64,000 nt of DNA from Linnemannia schmuckeri (taxonomy: Eukaryota; Mortierellomycota; Mortierellomycetes; Mortierellales; Mortierellaceae). The stretch spans positions 1,302,001 to 1,366,000 of the forward strand of contig JANATG010000007.1 in the NCBI GenBank assembly GCA_029449235.1, read 5' to 3'. Within the stretch, counting starts at the first letter, position 1. Every line of letters starts with the position of its first letter. Position numbers and translations under genes: made by a program. Under the pieces are notes generated by a model that ran no database searches, was not told the DNA's origin, and saw only the letters and a list, made by a program, of their open reading frames with translations. Below are positions 36,207 through 47,468 of the stretch, one piece after another.

Positions 36207-37349
36207 ATGAGGTCAATTTCTCCAAAAGGAGCCATTGTGGCTGTTGCCGTGTTGCTCGCCGTTATCGGTACCTCCTCGATGCCTACCACTGAAGCTGCGC
36301 CTGTTGCCAATGTGGCCGATGTTCAGCATCGGGCCCTCGACTTTGGTGCAAAGGCTCAGGACAGCTATGACCACAAAGCCATTATTATCGACAATCTTCG
36401 GAAACGTCCTGCAACAGACTTACCACCACTACCCACCAGCGGCAGCGGTAGACCCACTACCACCAATGGTGGTGGTACTAACCCTACTCGCACATCTAAC
36501 CCGCCCAGGCCAACGTCATCAGCCGCTTCCTCTAGACCCTCAGCAAGCACTGGAGCAACTCGCGCGACTACTACCAACCATGATACCACTACCCGCGGTT
36601 TATCAACGGCATCTGGCTCTAGCGTCCCTGTGGTGACTGGCACCGGAACTTCCTCTGCGGCAGGTCCCGATGCCACGACTCCCAACGATTCCAACGTCCC
36701 TACTGGCGTCTCCAAGAGTGTATTGATTGGACTGGGTACCGTTGGTGGATTCATTGTCTTTGCCCTTGGAGGACTGGCTTTCTGCCGTCATCGCAAGAAG
36801 AAGAACTTGGCGACCGCTTTGCTTCAGCAGACAGCTCAGTTCAACAACAACAACCCCTACGCGAAATTGCCAGAGCCCGCTGCCACCCCCAAGGAGAGCC
36901 TGCCCATGACCCCGACCAAGCCTCTAGGAACGTACAACGTTGTCGCGACTTACACACCTGCGCTTGCTGACGAGATTGAGATTGGATTGGGCGACTCTGT
37001 GACGATCCTTCAGGAGTATGACGATGGCTGGTGCATGGGAGTCAACAACTCGAGAGGAGGCATCAAGGGAGTGTTCCCCCGTCACTGTGTGGAGATGGGC
37101 CCCTATGAAGGATCACAGCACGGAGCACCCGGTGGACCTCATTACCCACCCAGTCCAAGCTTCAAGGCCACGGCCAACAAGCGAATGAGTTCGATTGCGC
37201 CTGCTTCTCAGGGCTGGAATGATGGGTACCAAAACGGGGGTAACTACCCTCCTCAGCCCAATCCCCAATACCCTGGTCCTAACTCTTCTCACCAGGGCGG
37301 TGGCGGAGGTGGGTACTACAATGGCGGAGGAGGAGGTGGTGGATACTAA
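36207..37349 (+). CDS. Single-pass membrane protein with mucin-like ectodomain and cytosolic SH3 domain
   Basis: Intronless, 380 residues from ATG 36207. Residues 1-30 (KGAIVAVAVLLAVIG core) form a signal peptide or signal anchor. Residues 60-165 are Ser/Thr/Pro-rich and suited to O-mannosylation. A membrane helix lies at about 172-193 (LIGLGTVGGFIVFALGGLAF), followed by the basic stop sequence CRHRKKKN. The SH3 domain at about 241-300 shows the ATYTPALADEIEI start (the ALYDY position), DDGW, and GVFPRHCVE at the GxFPxxYV position. The Gly/Tyr/Pro-rich tail ends in a GGGGGGGY run. The layout recalls fungal surface sensors with SH3 modules (Fus1- or Sho1-like), but Sho1 has four helices, so orthology is not claimed. 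Confidence 0.85.
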   Translation: MRSISPKGAIVAVAVLLAVIGTSSMPTTEAAPVANVADVQHRALDFGAKAQDSYDHKAIIIDNLRKRPATDLPPLPTSGSGRPTTTNGGGTNPTRTSNPPRPTSSAASSRPSASTGATRATTTNHDTTTRGLSTASGSSVPVVTGTGTSSAAGPDATTPNDSNVPTGVSKSVLIGLGTVGGFIVFALGGLAFCRHRKKKNLATALLQQTAQFNNNNPYAKLPEPAATPKESLPMTPTKPLGTYNVVATYTPALADEIEIGLGDSVTILQEYDDGWCMGVNNSRGGIKGVFPRHCVEMGPYEGSQHGAPGGPHYPPSPSFKATANKRMSSIAPASQGWNDGYQNGGNYPPQPNPQYPGPNSSHQGGGGGGYYNGGGGGGGY

Positions 37350-37532
37350 GATAAGCATTTTTATTTTTTTATCATATCTTTCTTGCATCCTTCCTCCTCC
37401 ATTGTTACCCTTCTCATCTCACACCTGCTATTTATTATTTTTTCTTTCTCTTCTCCTTCCGCGCTCATATTCACCACCTAAAAATAAACAAACAAAATTC
37501 AATTCTTGGTGTTCCAAACAGCGAGAGAAATG

Positions 37533-37576
<44 letters not shown>

Positions 37577-38381
37577 TTGCTCAAGTTCCCCAACTTCCTG
37601 AGTGAGAGAGAAGTGAGTGTCTATCTCGTACTAGACACGCTCAGGAACAAAAAAAGAAAAAAAAAAAGAGTTGAGGTTGTTTATGTCCTTTTTTTGTCTC
37701 TTCTTCAGGAGAGAAGCCGAAAAACTTCAGACATTCGAGGGTGCTAGTTTGACGTCAAGGGCAATTAAAAGTTGCGTTTAAGATAGAAACACATTCTTCC
37801 GCCATCAACTCCATCTCTTAGCGGAAGACGCGATATTAACTAGGTCAGAGGAATGGACGTATTCAGTGTAGAGTCAGAGGAATGGACGTATTCAGTGTAG
37901 AAAAAGCAATATATAGTCAGCTGTACCATGACTGTTCTATTTTTCCTTCCATTCTTATTTTCTTCCCCCGACGAAAAGGAAGGATAGAAGTGGAGCGATT
38001 GAAGTTTGTGGGCTAGGATGTTTGTAGACAGGTCATAAGGATCCTTTGAATACACGTGGTGAAAGCCCTTTATGTTTTCAGTTTTTCGCTGTTTGTTTGT
38101 TGGAGTTGAGGTGGATTGGACGACATTCCTCCTACGCCTCCTCTTCCCGCAACGATGGAGTCTTCTTGTGGACAAGAATCACCGCTTGTGTTCTCCTGGT
38201 GCAAATGCTATTGCTGTTTCTAAAGTAGTTGCTGCTGCTGGTTTTGTTGCCGCTGCTATCTTTTTTTTTTTTTTTTTTTTGTCCTCCCAACTGTCCTTCC
38301 TCCTCCTTCTTCTCCGTTGTCCGCATTGGCGACAAGATTTTTATTTTTGTCTGCACTCATTCATCGCCATACACAAACATA
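37350..38381. other. Spacer with A44 run and a 29-base tandem duplication
   Basis: It contains an A run of about 44 bases (37531-37574), a second A-rich stretch at 37650-37668, an exact 29-base tandem duplication (37844-37901), and a T20 run near 38261-38280 upstream of the transcription factor start. I see no gene. Confidence 0.7.
37844..37901. repeat. Exact 29-base tandem duplication
   Basis: The 29 bases from 37844 (starting gtcagaggaatggacg) recur without change from 37873. Identity with no spacer suggests a recent event. Seen directly. Confidence 0.92.
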
Positions 38382-41300
38382 ATGTCGCACTCTTCTCCCA
38401 GGAGAGCCCCAGTCATCCAACAACTGTCCCATCCCCATGCCCTCCATCCGAACCACACATCCTCCTTCGCCATTCAACCTTCACTTGTGTACTCCGGCCG
38501 CTCTGTTGCTGCTCTTCCTCAGCTGTCGTCAGGGCACTTGGCTCACCCGCCAGAATGGCCCACCCAGCAAGTCCCGACTTTTTGGCCACCGCAACAGGAC
38601 TCCCAGGTACGGGCATTCATCCCCCCTCCTCCTCCAGTTCGGGTACAACATCAGAAACGACACAAAGTCGCCACCTCCTGTAATCGTTGCCGTTCAAACA
38701 AGGTACCACACTCCCCAGCATGGAACATTTTTATGGGCAACTCTGAAAAAGACAGCGCGAAAGGAAAAAAATTGCCACCAAGTCGGTTTCATTTTGTCAA
38801 CTGAATTTTCTTCCTTTCTGCACTTTTGAACCCATGGCCCCTTTGTTGTTTACTTAGAGAAAATGCGATGGTGGTGTCCCTTGTGCCAGTTGTCTCAAAA
38901 AGAATGTCGACTGTCGATACACGGATGCACAACTCTCTCGTGCTACCTGGGGCGACTCGCTTCTCAGCGACGAGAAAGTCAGTGGCGTTGTCGCCGATAA
39001 GCCCAAGTCTCAACTCTTCTACACAGGCGTCAGCCCTCTTCAATCACACGATCTTCGTTCGCAAGCAATTCGCTCCCAGTCCAAACACCATTCAAGGCTT
39101 ATCCGTGTTGCACATCCCGGTCCTCAGTTTCATTTACTAGCAGCTTCTGCGACCGGTCTAGGGCAAGACAAGACACCATCACACCAGAATAGGCACCAAC
39201 AACCCTCACAAGCCGATGCTTGTTCAGTCCCGTCGACAGCGGCGGCCAACACTCTATCGATGCATTCTCGTCTATCATCCATTTCCTCAACAAATGATGA
39301 TCATCTCGGTCTTTCTCCTCTACTCCCGGCGTCCAATCGACTGCTTGCAACTCAGCAGCAGATAGCTATCCAGTCATGGGCCAACGGTGGATTTCAGGAA
39401 CCCTTGTCTGGAACGACCGTTGGCCAATCCCAGCCGTCCTCGGTCATCAATCCTGCTCTAGAACATTACGCCACCAAAGGGTCACATGTGCTACAGCAGG
39501 ATCATCCCGGCCACCACCACCACGACCAAATCATGGACAAGGAATACATCAAGGCCAGGAGGGTGCAGAAGATGGCCAAGGACCTCATCGACATCAAGAG
39601 AAGCGAGTATGCTTTACTCATACCCCGACATATCCTTCACGAGGATGACGAGCTCTTTTTGATCCGAAACCCTCAAACCAATCCTAAACCCCAACGTATC
39701 CTCTCTCGTCTCATGATTGTCCCTCGCGATGCCAACTACCTTGTCGAGATTTTTTTTGAGGTACTTAAAAACCGAACAAAAAAAATTCATCGGCGGTTCA
39801 AGAGCTTGTTTTTTAATGTGTATTACCAACGTACACATGGTTCATACCGCCTATGCCGCTGGATATGAGGGCTGATTAATAGGAAGCAATCTCCGCTTTA
39901 TCCATTTCGCTCGTGTATAGAACGCTCACTTTTACTACCCAGTCTTGAATCGAGCAGTTGTTGAGCTCTGTTTGGTGGAGTCCCACACTCCCGATTCGAT
40001 GCTATTGCTAAACACTGTTTTTATGGTTGCTTGCAAGCATCTGCCGCGAGTCGAGGATACGATGCGCGCAATTGAGTTCCGCGAACGTATTCGAGGTATG
40101 CCACTTTGGCAGATTTTGCCTTGTTCATATCATCGAGTATGTATATACGATGGTTCTGGTAACCAATCGTAGGCTAATGAAGCTTACCCATATCATTGCA
40201 TCCACTCCTTGAACCACATAGAGTTGCGTTGGTGCATCGAGGACCGGACACAACTGAACTTTATGTTAGCTGAGATGATGGGGTTCATGGCCGTCTACGG
40301 ACTCTTCGGTATCACCCCTGGAATGATGGAGTACTGTGGAACCCATCGGACGTTTGCGAGCAGGAACTCAGGAACACAACTTAGTAACCCCGAGACTGAG
40401 CTTTTGGAAGAAGGATTTCCAAAGGGCTCACCTCCTGAGGTCAATCACCAGAACAAACTATGGCTGTTTTGGGCGCATTATTTACGCGATAGTATATCCA
40501 AGCTGTACTTTGGCTTCTATTTCGGAGTAGATGCCAAGCCCCTGACCGCAGAGCTGCCCAAGATCAAAAACTTTGTTGGTCTCGGCGGAAGGATAGCGCC
40601 CTCAGTTCAGTCAGCACCAGCAGCGACAGAAGCAGCAGCTGCGGCGACGAAAAGGCGACGGGAGGTGTTTGCTGGGCCATGCACTGCACCTTCGGACAAG
40701 CGATTCCTGCCAGACCCGGAGGTGCGTGCGGGCGGAGAATTGAGTGGCCGGACAAAATTTCACAGCACCCAGGCTTATTCTGCTGGAACGGATAGTAGCG
40801 GAGACGATAAAGGTAGTATGTCGGCAAGATCAGAAGGAGACCACGGTGTCGTTATGCCTTCCCATCCATTGAATGGAGTAGAGCCCCCGTCAGGAGCTGG
40901 CGGGGCAAACTCGTCAGGACGAAAAGTTGCAACACTTTCTAAAAAGGTGCTTGAGGCACAGAATCGAGGTAACTCGATTCTTCGCGAAATGTCAGAGACT
41001 GCCGAAACATTGGATCCTGAAGCACTAGAGACCCACATGGAAAGGATGGAGATATTATTGAGATCCCAGGAGGATCCAACAGACGGCGGATCATACGCTC
41101 GGGCACTTTTCCTGGAGGAAGTTCGTTTATGGATCATTGGCCGCCGCATCTCTGCGTATCTGGCAAGTCGGACCACTGGAGGTACACCTCATCACCCTGT
41201 TGGCCTATCAGGCCTGGCCACCAAGGACTCCAATGATACCTCATCGTCCGCTCAAGAAAAGCCAGGCTTTTGGTCGGAGCAAGCGTGGAAAGAAGATCTA

Positions 41301-42477
41301 GAGCTTCGAAATCTACAGGCAGACTTGATTGCATGGGAAAAGGCTGTGCCTGACCATCTAAAGTTCCGTCTGGATGTGGATCACCCTAATATCAACCAAA
41401 AAGTCAACGGAAAATATGTAAGTGTGAGGCCTACTTCGAGTATATTCCATTACATGAGTGTCGCAAAGCGCGCAATGATATCTGATTATTTTTGTACTTT
41501 TTAATACCTCTCCGCGAATAGCCATAGTCATGATGAGCTACTACACTATCACCATCTTTCTTCAGATGTCTTATCTCCCTGTGCGTCCGGATCCATCGCA
41601 TCCAAAGCTCTCGTCAAAGAAGGCCAGTCCCCGGGCCTCTGATCACGCTAAGTCCAACAAGGACGCCGATTCTCATCGCGATGCCAATGGAAGTCAGAGG
41701 CTTGGTTCCAGGTCTAGATCCACCTCTGATATCTCCAAGGAGCCCCTTCGATCATCCAACGCGCCTCCAAACGCGCCTGCATCATCCACCAGGAGTACAC
41801 CTCCTTTGAGTACAATAGCCGCGTTGACTCGTGTGGACGGAGATGAGTACTACAACACGCCTCACCGGATCTGTACTGAGCTGGCAAACGTCATCTTCCA
41901 CCATGTCGAAATTATGCTTGACCGATACACGGAATGGTGCTCTATCCAGGCCAAGATTAATCACGCTCTCATTGCTGCGCAACGAGTCGTTTGCCTCAAC
42001 GTCCAGTTCGAGCGGAACTCTTGCACGATGCGGAACGAAGCCAAGGCCGCGTTCAAGATGGGCTCGGCCCTATACAAGAGATTGGCAATGCTTCCAGCAC
42101 CTCTGGTGATCTATGACAGACCGCCTGAGGAGGACCTTAACTACATGAACGATCTTGACAAGGCATTCCACCAGATGGTTGTCAGTCAGAACGAGGAACG
42201 GGAGAATTGGCGGCTGAGCGAGGAGCGGGGACAGCAGCAGGAGCAGGAGGTGGTTGAGGAAAAACTTGAACAGAGATCGAATACCGTTTTGAACTCGTTT
42301 GTGCTGGACACGAACAACCAGGATGGTATTTCGATAACAGACGAGATCAACTCACACAGCCTCGAGAGCTTTGAAGGCGAAATGACTGAAGGGTACGCGT
42401 TTGAGTTTGAGGAGACATCGATATCGATGAAGGGCTCGTTTTCTTTCCTCTTGGACCCCCATTCCATCACTGAATAA
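38382..42477 (+). CDS. Zn2Cys6 fungal-specific transcription factor
   Basis: Model: exons 38382-38702, 38858-39760, 39921-40095, 40222-41417 and 41566-42477, about 1168 residues. The zinc cluster spans the first intron: CNRC (C100, C103), then RKC (C110), VPC (C116), ASC (C119) and VDC (C126), giving C-x2-C-x6-C-x5-C-x2-C-x6-C. The following 300 residues are His/Gln/Ser-rich. A segment with EIFFE, NAHFYYPVLNRAVVELC and RTQLNFMLAEMMGFMAVYG matches the fungal transcription factor homology domain seen in Zn2Cys6 proteins. The last donor is gtaagt (41418) and only the acceptor at 41565 keeps phase. That skips a helix-like stretch (MMSYYTITIFLQ, 41530-41565) which looks coding, so the last junction is doubtful. 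The protein binds DNA in the nucleus; targets are unknown. Confidence 0.85.
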
Positions 42478-42749
42478 ACTTCTTGATCGCTCTTTTTTTT
42501 TGAGTTTCGCGTTTTTTTCACCTGGTTTCGTGCTTTGCCCAAAGGATAGTAAAGACGCGACCGAAGCGTATTTTCTTTTTTATTTTTCTTACAGTCAAAA
42601 AAAAAAAAAAAAAAAAATCCAAAGAGATGACGAAGGAGCGTAGGAGGGGGTGGTTTTATTGCTTGGTTAAGAGAATTGTGGTTATTTCCTCTGATGTGAT
42701 ATAGGGGGTAAGAGAATAGCTTACACACACGCACAAACACTGATCAGAT

Positions 42750-43429
42750 TTAGAAGGTAAGAGCCTGGCCCTTCTGCTTCTTGTCACCACCGAGCTCAAA
42801 GTGCTTGCAGCGCTTCAAGGCAATCTGGTGCTTGTACTTGCAGACCTGGCACTCCAAACGAAGGACGACCTTCTTGGTGGTCTTGGCCTTCTTGTGGAAG
42901 ACGGGCTTGGTCTGACCACCATAACCGGACTGCTTTCTATCGTAACGACGCTTTCCTGTTGTATATCGAATATTAAGTAAGGTAGTGATGAGTTTGTTGA
43001 GAGTTGGTAGAGGAGGGTGAGAGTGGGTTGTTCATTGGTTATTGAGGTAGTTGTTGGTTGGTTGTTGGTTGGTTGTTGATAGTTGTCGTGTTATTTTTCG
43101 TAGTAAAAGATGCGAAATGACAAGTGGTATCCAGAGATTTCCGTGAAAGATAGATGTTATGTTAACGTAAAAAGAAAAATCCAGAAACGTGTCGGGTCCA
43201 ACCATATGATGAGAACAGCATAAAGGGTAAATAAAAGTGAGAACAAAACGCAGTTAGAACACATATTCACACATAGCATGTATCTGGTTCCTGAAAAACA
43301 ACAAAAGGCTTGCTTACCCTGAGCGAAGAGCGAAGCCTTGCCGGTCTTGTACTGGGAGACCTTGTGGGCAGTGTGCTTCTTGCAGGTCTTGCCCTTGCAG
43401 TAGGTGTTTCTGGTCTTAGGAACGTTAAC
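42750..43429 (-). CDS. RPL42: Large-subunit ribosomal protein eL42 (RPL36A/RPL44)
   Basis: Two exons are clear on the minus strand, 43429-43318 and 42955-42750, joined in phase 1 across a 362-base intron. They encode [20 protein letters not shown] through to the C-terminal [18 protein letters not shown], with the four zinc-binding Cys (C-x4-C and C-x2-C) of eL42. The only thing missing is the initiator Met: the exon starts at GTT after an acceptor, so the first exon ends right after ATG, upstream of 43430. An ATG followed by GT occurs at 43656-43654, but its donor (gtgcag) is weak and I do not fix it. The full protein is about 105 residues, at the normal length. It lies near the E site of the 60S subunit. 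Confidence 0.93.
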
Positions 43430-44566
43430 CTGAGAGCGAAAGAGAGAAGATGGTGGAGTAACGGGGAGACAAGTGGTAAGTGGTCGTGTTGCTTCCAAGG
43501 TGGTTTGGTATAGGTGGAGTGAAGGTGTGTAAGAACTGGATAGGCGGAGTGGGTGTTCCGTTGTGTTGTGAGGCCCTCTACTCAGGGGGCCAGCCTGAAA
43601 AGGTGTTCCTCCTATCCTGCCTCCTGTTTCCTGTACAAGCTTCTTGTCTGCACCATCATAGGTTCTAGATGGCTTTCTGTCGTTTGCTCGTCCTAGATGG
43701 GCTCGGAGGTTTTGATGGAACCAAGCCATCCTTATTCCTGGCGGTGGTCAAAACGAGAGGTTCATCCTGCCTGCAATGATTGATGTAGTCTGATCTCTCC
43801 TCCGACTTTTGCAGCCATCGTCCTTAGCTCTCTCGTTTGTCGACAAAACGGGGAAAGCTCCTTGCGAGTTGATGGGTTCATCCGTCCTGGCCACAGATAA
43901 AAAGGGTCTCTGCTCTCAATAGCGCCGCCATTCGTCCGGCAAGTGCAGCATTATCGCTTCACAGAGAGATTCAGACATCACTCTCTTTACCACTTCCAAT
44001 AAAAGTCGATAAGTTGTCCCGATCCCGATCCGAAAAATAGGTCCATGGTTGCTGATGACCTTTTCATTGGGATAAGGGAAGACCGATGGTTTATTGGCAT
44101 CGATGGATCAATCGATGGATTTCATAACGTCCATGGGTCGTTGGATGCGTGGCCAGCCAGCAATTTTCGCTCTTTTTAGGGCACACACCATTCTGATGAA
44201 GATTTGAGAAGAGACGGAACTTGAAGCCAACCCAGCCGCCCATTTTGACAGCCTAATTTTTGGCGCTGTGACTTTGATTTTTTTAATTCTATCAGCCTTG
44301 CCCTTTGTTCCTGCCGGGCAGTGCCAGTCAAACAAGAACAGCGAGATACGACGTCTACGATACAACTCTAGATCTACAACACATTGGAGGAAAGAGTGGT
44401 AAGTAATGCTTGCGGGGAAAGCCTAGGCTATAATCTGGGGCAAATCAATTGCAGGTTAGCCTGCCTGGTAGGAGGCTCTAAAAGAGCACCTCCTTCCTGC
44501 AAGCCGAAGCTTGAGGGTCTTTGGGGATGGAGAGAATAAAGGCGCCAGTGGCCCTTGAAGTCCAGA
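43430..44566. other. Region upstream of eL42 and 3' of the armadillo-like gene
   Basis: Besides the first intron and untranslated leader of the eL42 gene (-), whose limits I cannot fix, I see only an imperfect hairpin at 44471-44493. There is no protein-like frame. Confidence 0.5.
44471..44493. other. Imperfect hairpin 3' of the armadillo-like gene
   Basis: ggagg (44471-44475) pairs with cctcc (44489-44493), and ctct (44476-44479) with agag (44483-44486), leaving a 2-base bulge and an AAA loop. It lies about 75 bases after the armadillo-like stop codon, on its transcribed strand. Function unknown. Confidence 0.4.
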
Positions 44567-47147
44567 CTAGCTCACCATCCTCGATAAAGTGCTTGGCTTG
44601 TTAAGGTTGACGCCGTATCGAGATAGCCTCCGGTCAAGTGCCGCTGAAATAATCAAGTGTAAAAAAATATGTTTGTGAGAAATAAAGCAAGAACATGACT
44701 AAATGCGATATTTCCTACAAGTCCTATCAACTAGTTATTTAAATTGTTCTTACCTGAGGTCTTTGCTGCTTCTGCCATGACAATAGCCAGCCGACTCATC
44801 GATAGATCGCCGGTCATCTTCTCCATTTGCAAGAACACACAAGTCGCCTCAGCCAATCCCCGTGTCCGTAGTAATTCATCCAGGTCAGCCTCTATATCAA
44901 TAAGTCAATTCAGATCAGACTTAAAAACATTAAGCGTATCATCATTTGCACAAATAAATCAAACTGGCACATAATAAGGTGTTGTCTTACCGGAGCCCCA
45001 CATCATAACAAGGATATCGACGACGTACTCCTTGGCTGGCAGGATCTCTGTGGCCGTTTTCAGAGGTTTCCGGGACATTACCAAAAGTCCAATGTTGATG
45101 ACTTGGGCAAACGCTCCCGACTCGATAAATTGGTGGCGCCACTGGGGATGTTGAATAAACTCGTGTGCCACACTAAGCGCCCAATACTTGACCTCATCGT
45201 CCTTGCATGCGAGACACTTTGGCAGACGCAGTCCAATGCCGACATTCAAAGCTTGGAGCTGAAACGCGGCTATAACATTTGATAGGGAAAATGCACGCAG
45301 ATAAGAAGTTAGAGCGTGCCAACTGTCGACAGTTAGAGAGAATGATACAACTCCAAAGTGCGAACTCGAACATGCTGGAAGACTTACTATCTTGAATAAT
45401 CATAAACTTGAGGGTCCGCAATACTAGTCTCGAGATATAGATTTCGTCTGCTGCCAGCAGCACATTCATCGATCGACAAAGTCCACGCATCTCCTTGAAG
45501 TGATCCAGTGCAACACCTAGATGTCAAAACAGAATTAGTTTTCCTCTGCGTTTAACTCATAAAAAGAAAGCATCACAATAACAATTAAAGCGGCGTAGAT
45601 TCGTACCTTTGATAGCATATTCGTGCATAAGGCCGATCGTCCAGTACACCAGTTCAAGGTCGTCTATCATTTTGACAGATACCGTTAGTCCCAATCAACC
45701 AATATCGGTCCATCGAGCAACGCACTAAACATCACGCCTGCCTTCTTGCACTCACCACTGCGAATGTATGTGGCGATAAGAGGCACAATGTCAAAGTCGA
45801 GAAGCTCGGTCAGGTACCACCGGACATCGTCATCGTCGTCCATAATAACGATCAGTCGAACCAGCGACTGAAGACAGATCTTGGGCATGTTGGCATTCCC
45901 AAACGAAAGTCGCGACATCTCGGCCAATGTCCTGATTAGGCCAAAACGAATTAATTCTGAGTGTAGTCCCTCTATCACAAAATGAAACGCGATTGCCAGT
46001 TCAATATCACCCTTGATTTTCATGTACAACGTGCTTGCAGCGTTAGGATGAACACTTACCGCATGCCGTCAGTTGGTGGACTACCATCAGCGACCAGTAC
46101 TGGAGTTCATTAGCGGGTTCCACCTTGACGAGAAACCGTGTGAGCGGCTCCAAGATTCCGTACTGTACAACTTGCCTCCGCCTTGTATCTATCACTCATC
46201 CAACAATGGTTTCCGGTTAGTCAAGGTCTATTGAACTCTTGCTTGCTTTCGACATCATCTCGCATAACCGTCCACATCGTACGCACCTGATCCTGAAATG
46301 AGTTCGCATATTGACACTGCGGCATATCGATGTGATTTCTCCCTATTTTCGGGATCCTTCAGCACACCGACAAGTACCTCCAGTGCACCAGACTCAACCA
46401 GCGTGGTCCGGTTACTTTCTATTCGATACAGATTGATCGAAAAGGTACAAAGGATTAGCTGACATGATATCGTGTTATTGTGCATACAGTTAGGCCATTG
46501 GTTTATCTATCAAAAGTCACTCACCACTCCTTGTAAGCAACTGAAGAGTTGTAACACCCTTCCATCGCTCTTCTTCGATGTCAGACTCTGCGACAGTGTC
46601 GAGAATATAACGGAGATTTGCGTCTGGGGTTTAAGGAAAGGATACAATGGTTAGCAGTAATGTCTGTAGAATGCCTATTGCTCGGTTCAACAATCTTTTC
46701 CGGATACATACCATGCATTGCCCGACTTAGAAGGATGCGGACAGAACTATTGAAACCAAGCACAGTAACAATTAATTCAGCAACACAATAGACGATAGTC
46801 TCCATAATGCTTGTATTGTTTAATTATGAAGACTAACCTTCCTTGCAGGACGATACTGTCCGACCGTGCCAGTCTGGCCAATGCGTCTATGCTAATCTCT
46901 ATTTTCAATCACCATAATAGAAAAGCAGAGTGTGCAGAAACTTAGTGTCACTACCAAGAGACAAACAGCAGTCCTCCGTCTCAAAGACTCACGTACTGTC
47001 CTCGACCATGCCGAGAATATTGCGCGACTCTTGAGGTTCGCTGTCAAAAAGCGCTGTGGCGTGTCGGACGACCGAGTACATCATAAACACCAGCGACACG
47101 CCTGCGGTGAAGTAGATGAGTCTGTCGGCACCCAGGTTGGATGCCAT
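44567..47147 (-). CDS. Armadillo-like helical repeat protein with N-terminal membrane anchor
   Basis: Model, minus strand, 12 exons: 47147-46997, 46898-46838, 46746-46712, 46623-46525, 46418-46287, 46188-46060, 45971-45756, 45663-45607, 45516-45388, 45269-44991, 44891-44754 and 44643-44567; all phases close to 500 residues. Residues 9-27 (LIYFTAGVSLVFMMYSVV) form a likely membrane anchor. The rest is armadillo/HEAT-type helices, with repeat cores such as LVESGALEVLVGVLKD, VVQYGILEPLTRFLVK, LIRFGLIRTLAEMS and FIESGAFAQVINIGLL, the typical xxGaxxxLxxLL form. Ten of the eleven introns are in phase 1. I do not recognise an ortholog; Vac8-like or ARMC-type membrane scaffolds are the nearest in style. 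It starts 321 bases from NDC1, in divergent orientation. Confidence 0.82.
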
Positions 47148-47468
47148 GGTGTGCGCAAGGGTGTGTGGAATAAGTAATGGACAGGAAAATGACTAAAATT
47201 TCATGACAGGCTCTCTGAACCTGACCAAAGCCTGTGCCCTAAAAAGCCACCCATATATTTTTTCTGTTTTAAAACGAGCCATGCAATCTTGCTCGTTCCC
47301 ACTTCAACAATTTCACCCAAGAAACCACGTTCATTCCAAGGTCAGCCTAGCAGGAACAGCAGGACAATCGGATCGACCGGATCGACAACTCTTAGTCTCA
47401 ATACCAACATTCACAAAAGAACAAGCGATTCATCAGCAACAAGGAAATCACACCTCGTCTCACACATA
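47148..47468. promoter_or_regulatory. Bidirectional promoter region between the armadillo-like gene and NDC1
   Basis: These 321 bases separate two start codons on opposite strands and must hold both leaders and promoters. I see no obvious TATA element. Confidence 0.6.

Noticed and set aside
43654..43656. ATG followed by GT as first exon of eL42
   Set aside because: The donor would be gtgcag, which is weak, and nothing else supports it; left open rather than asserted.
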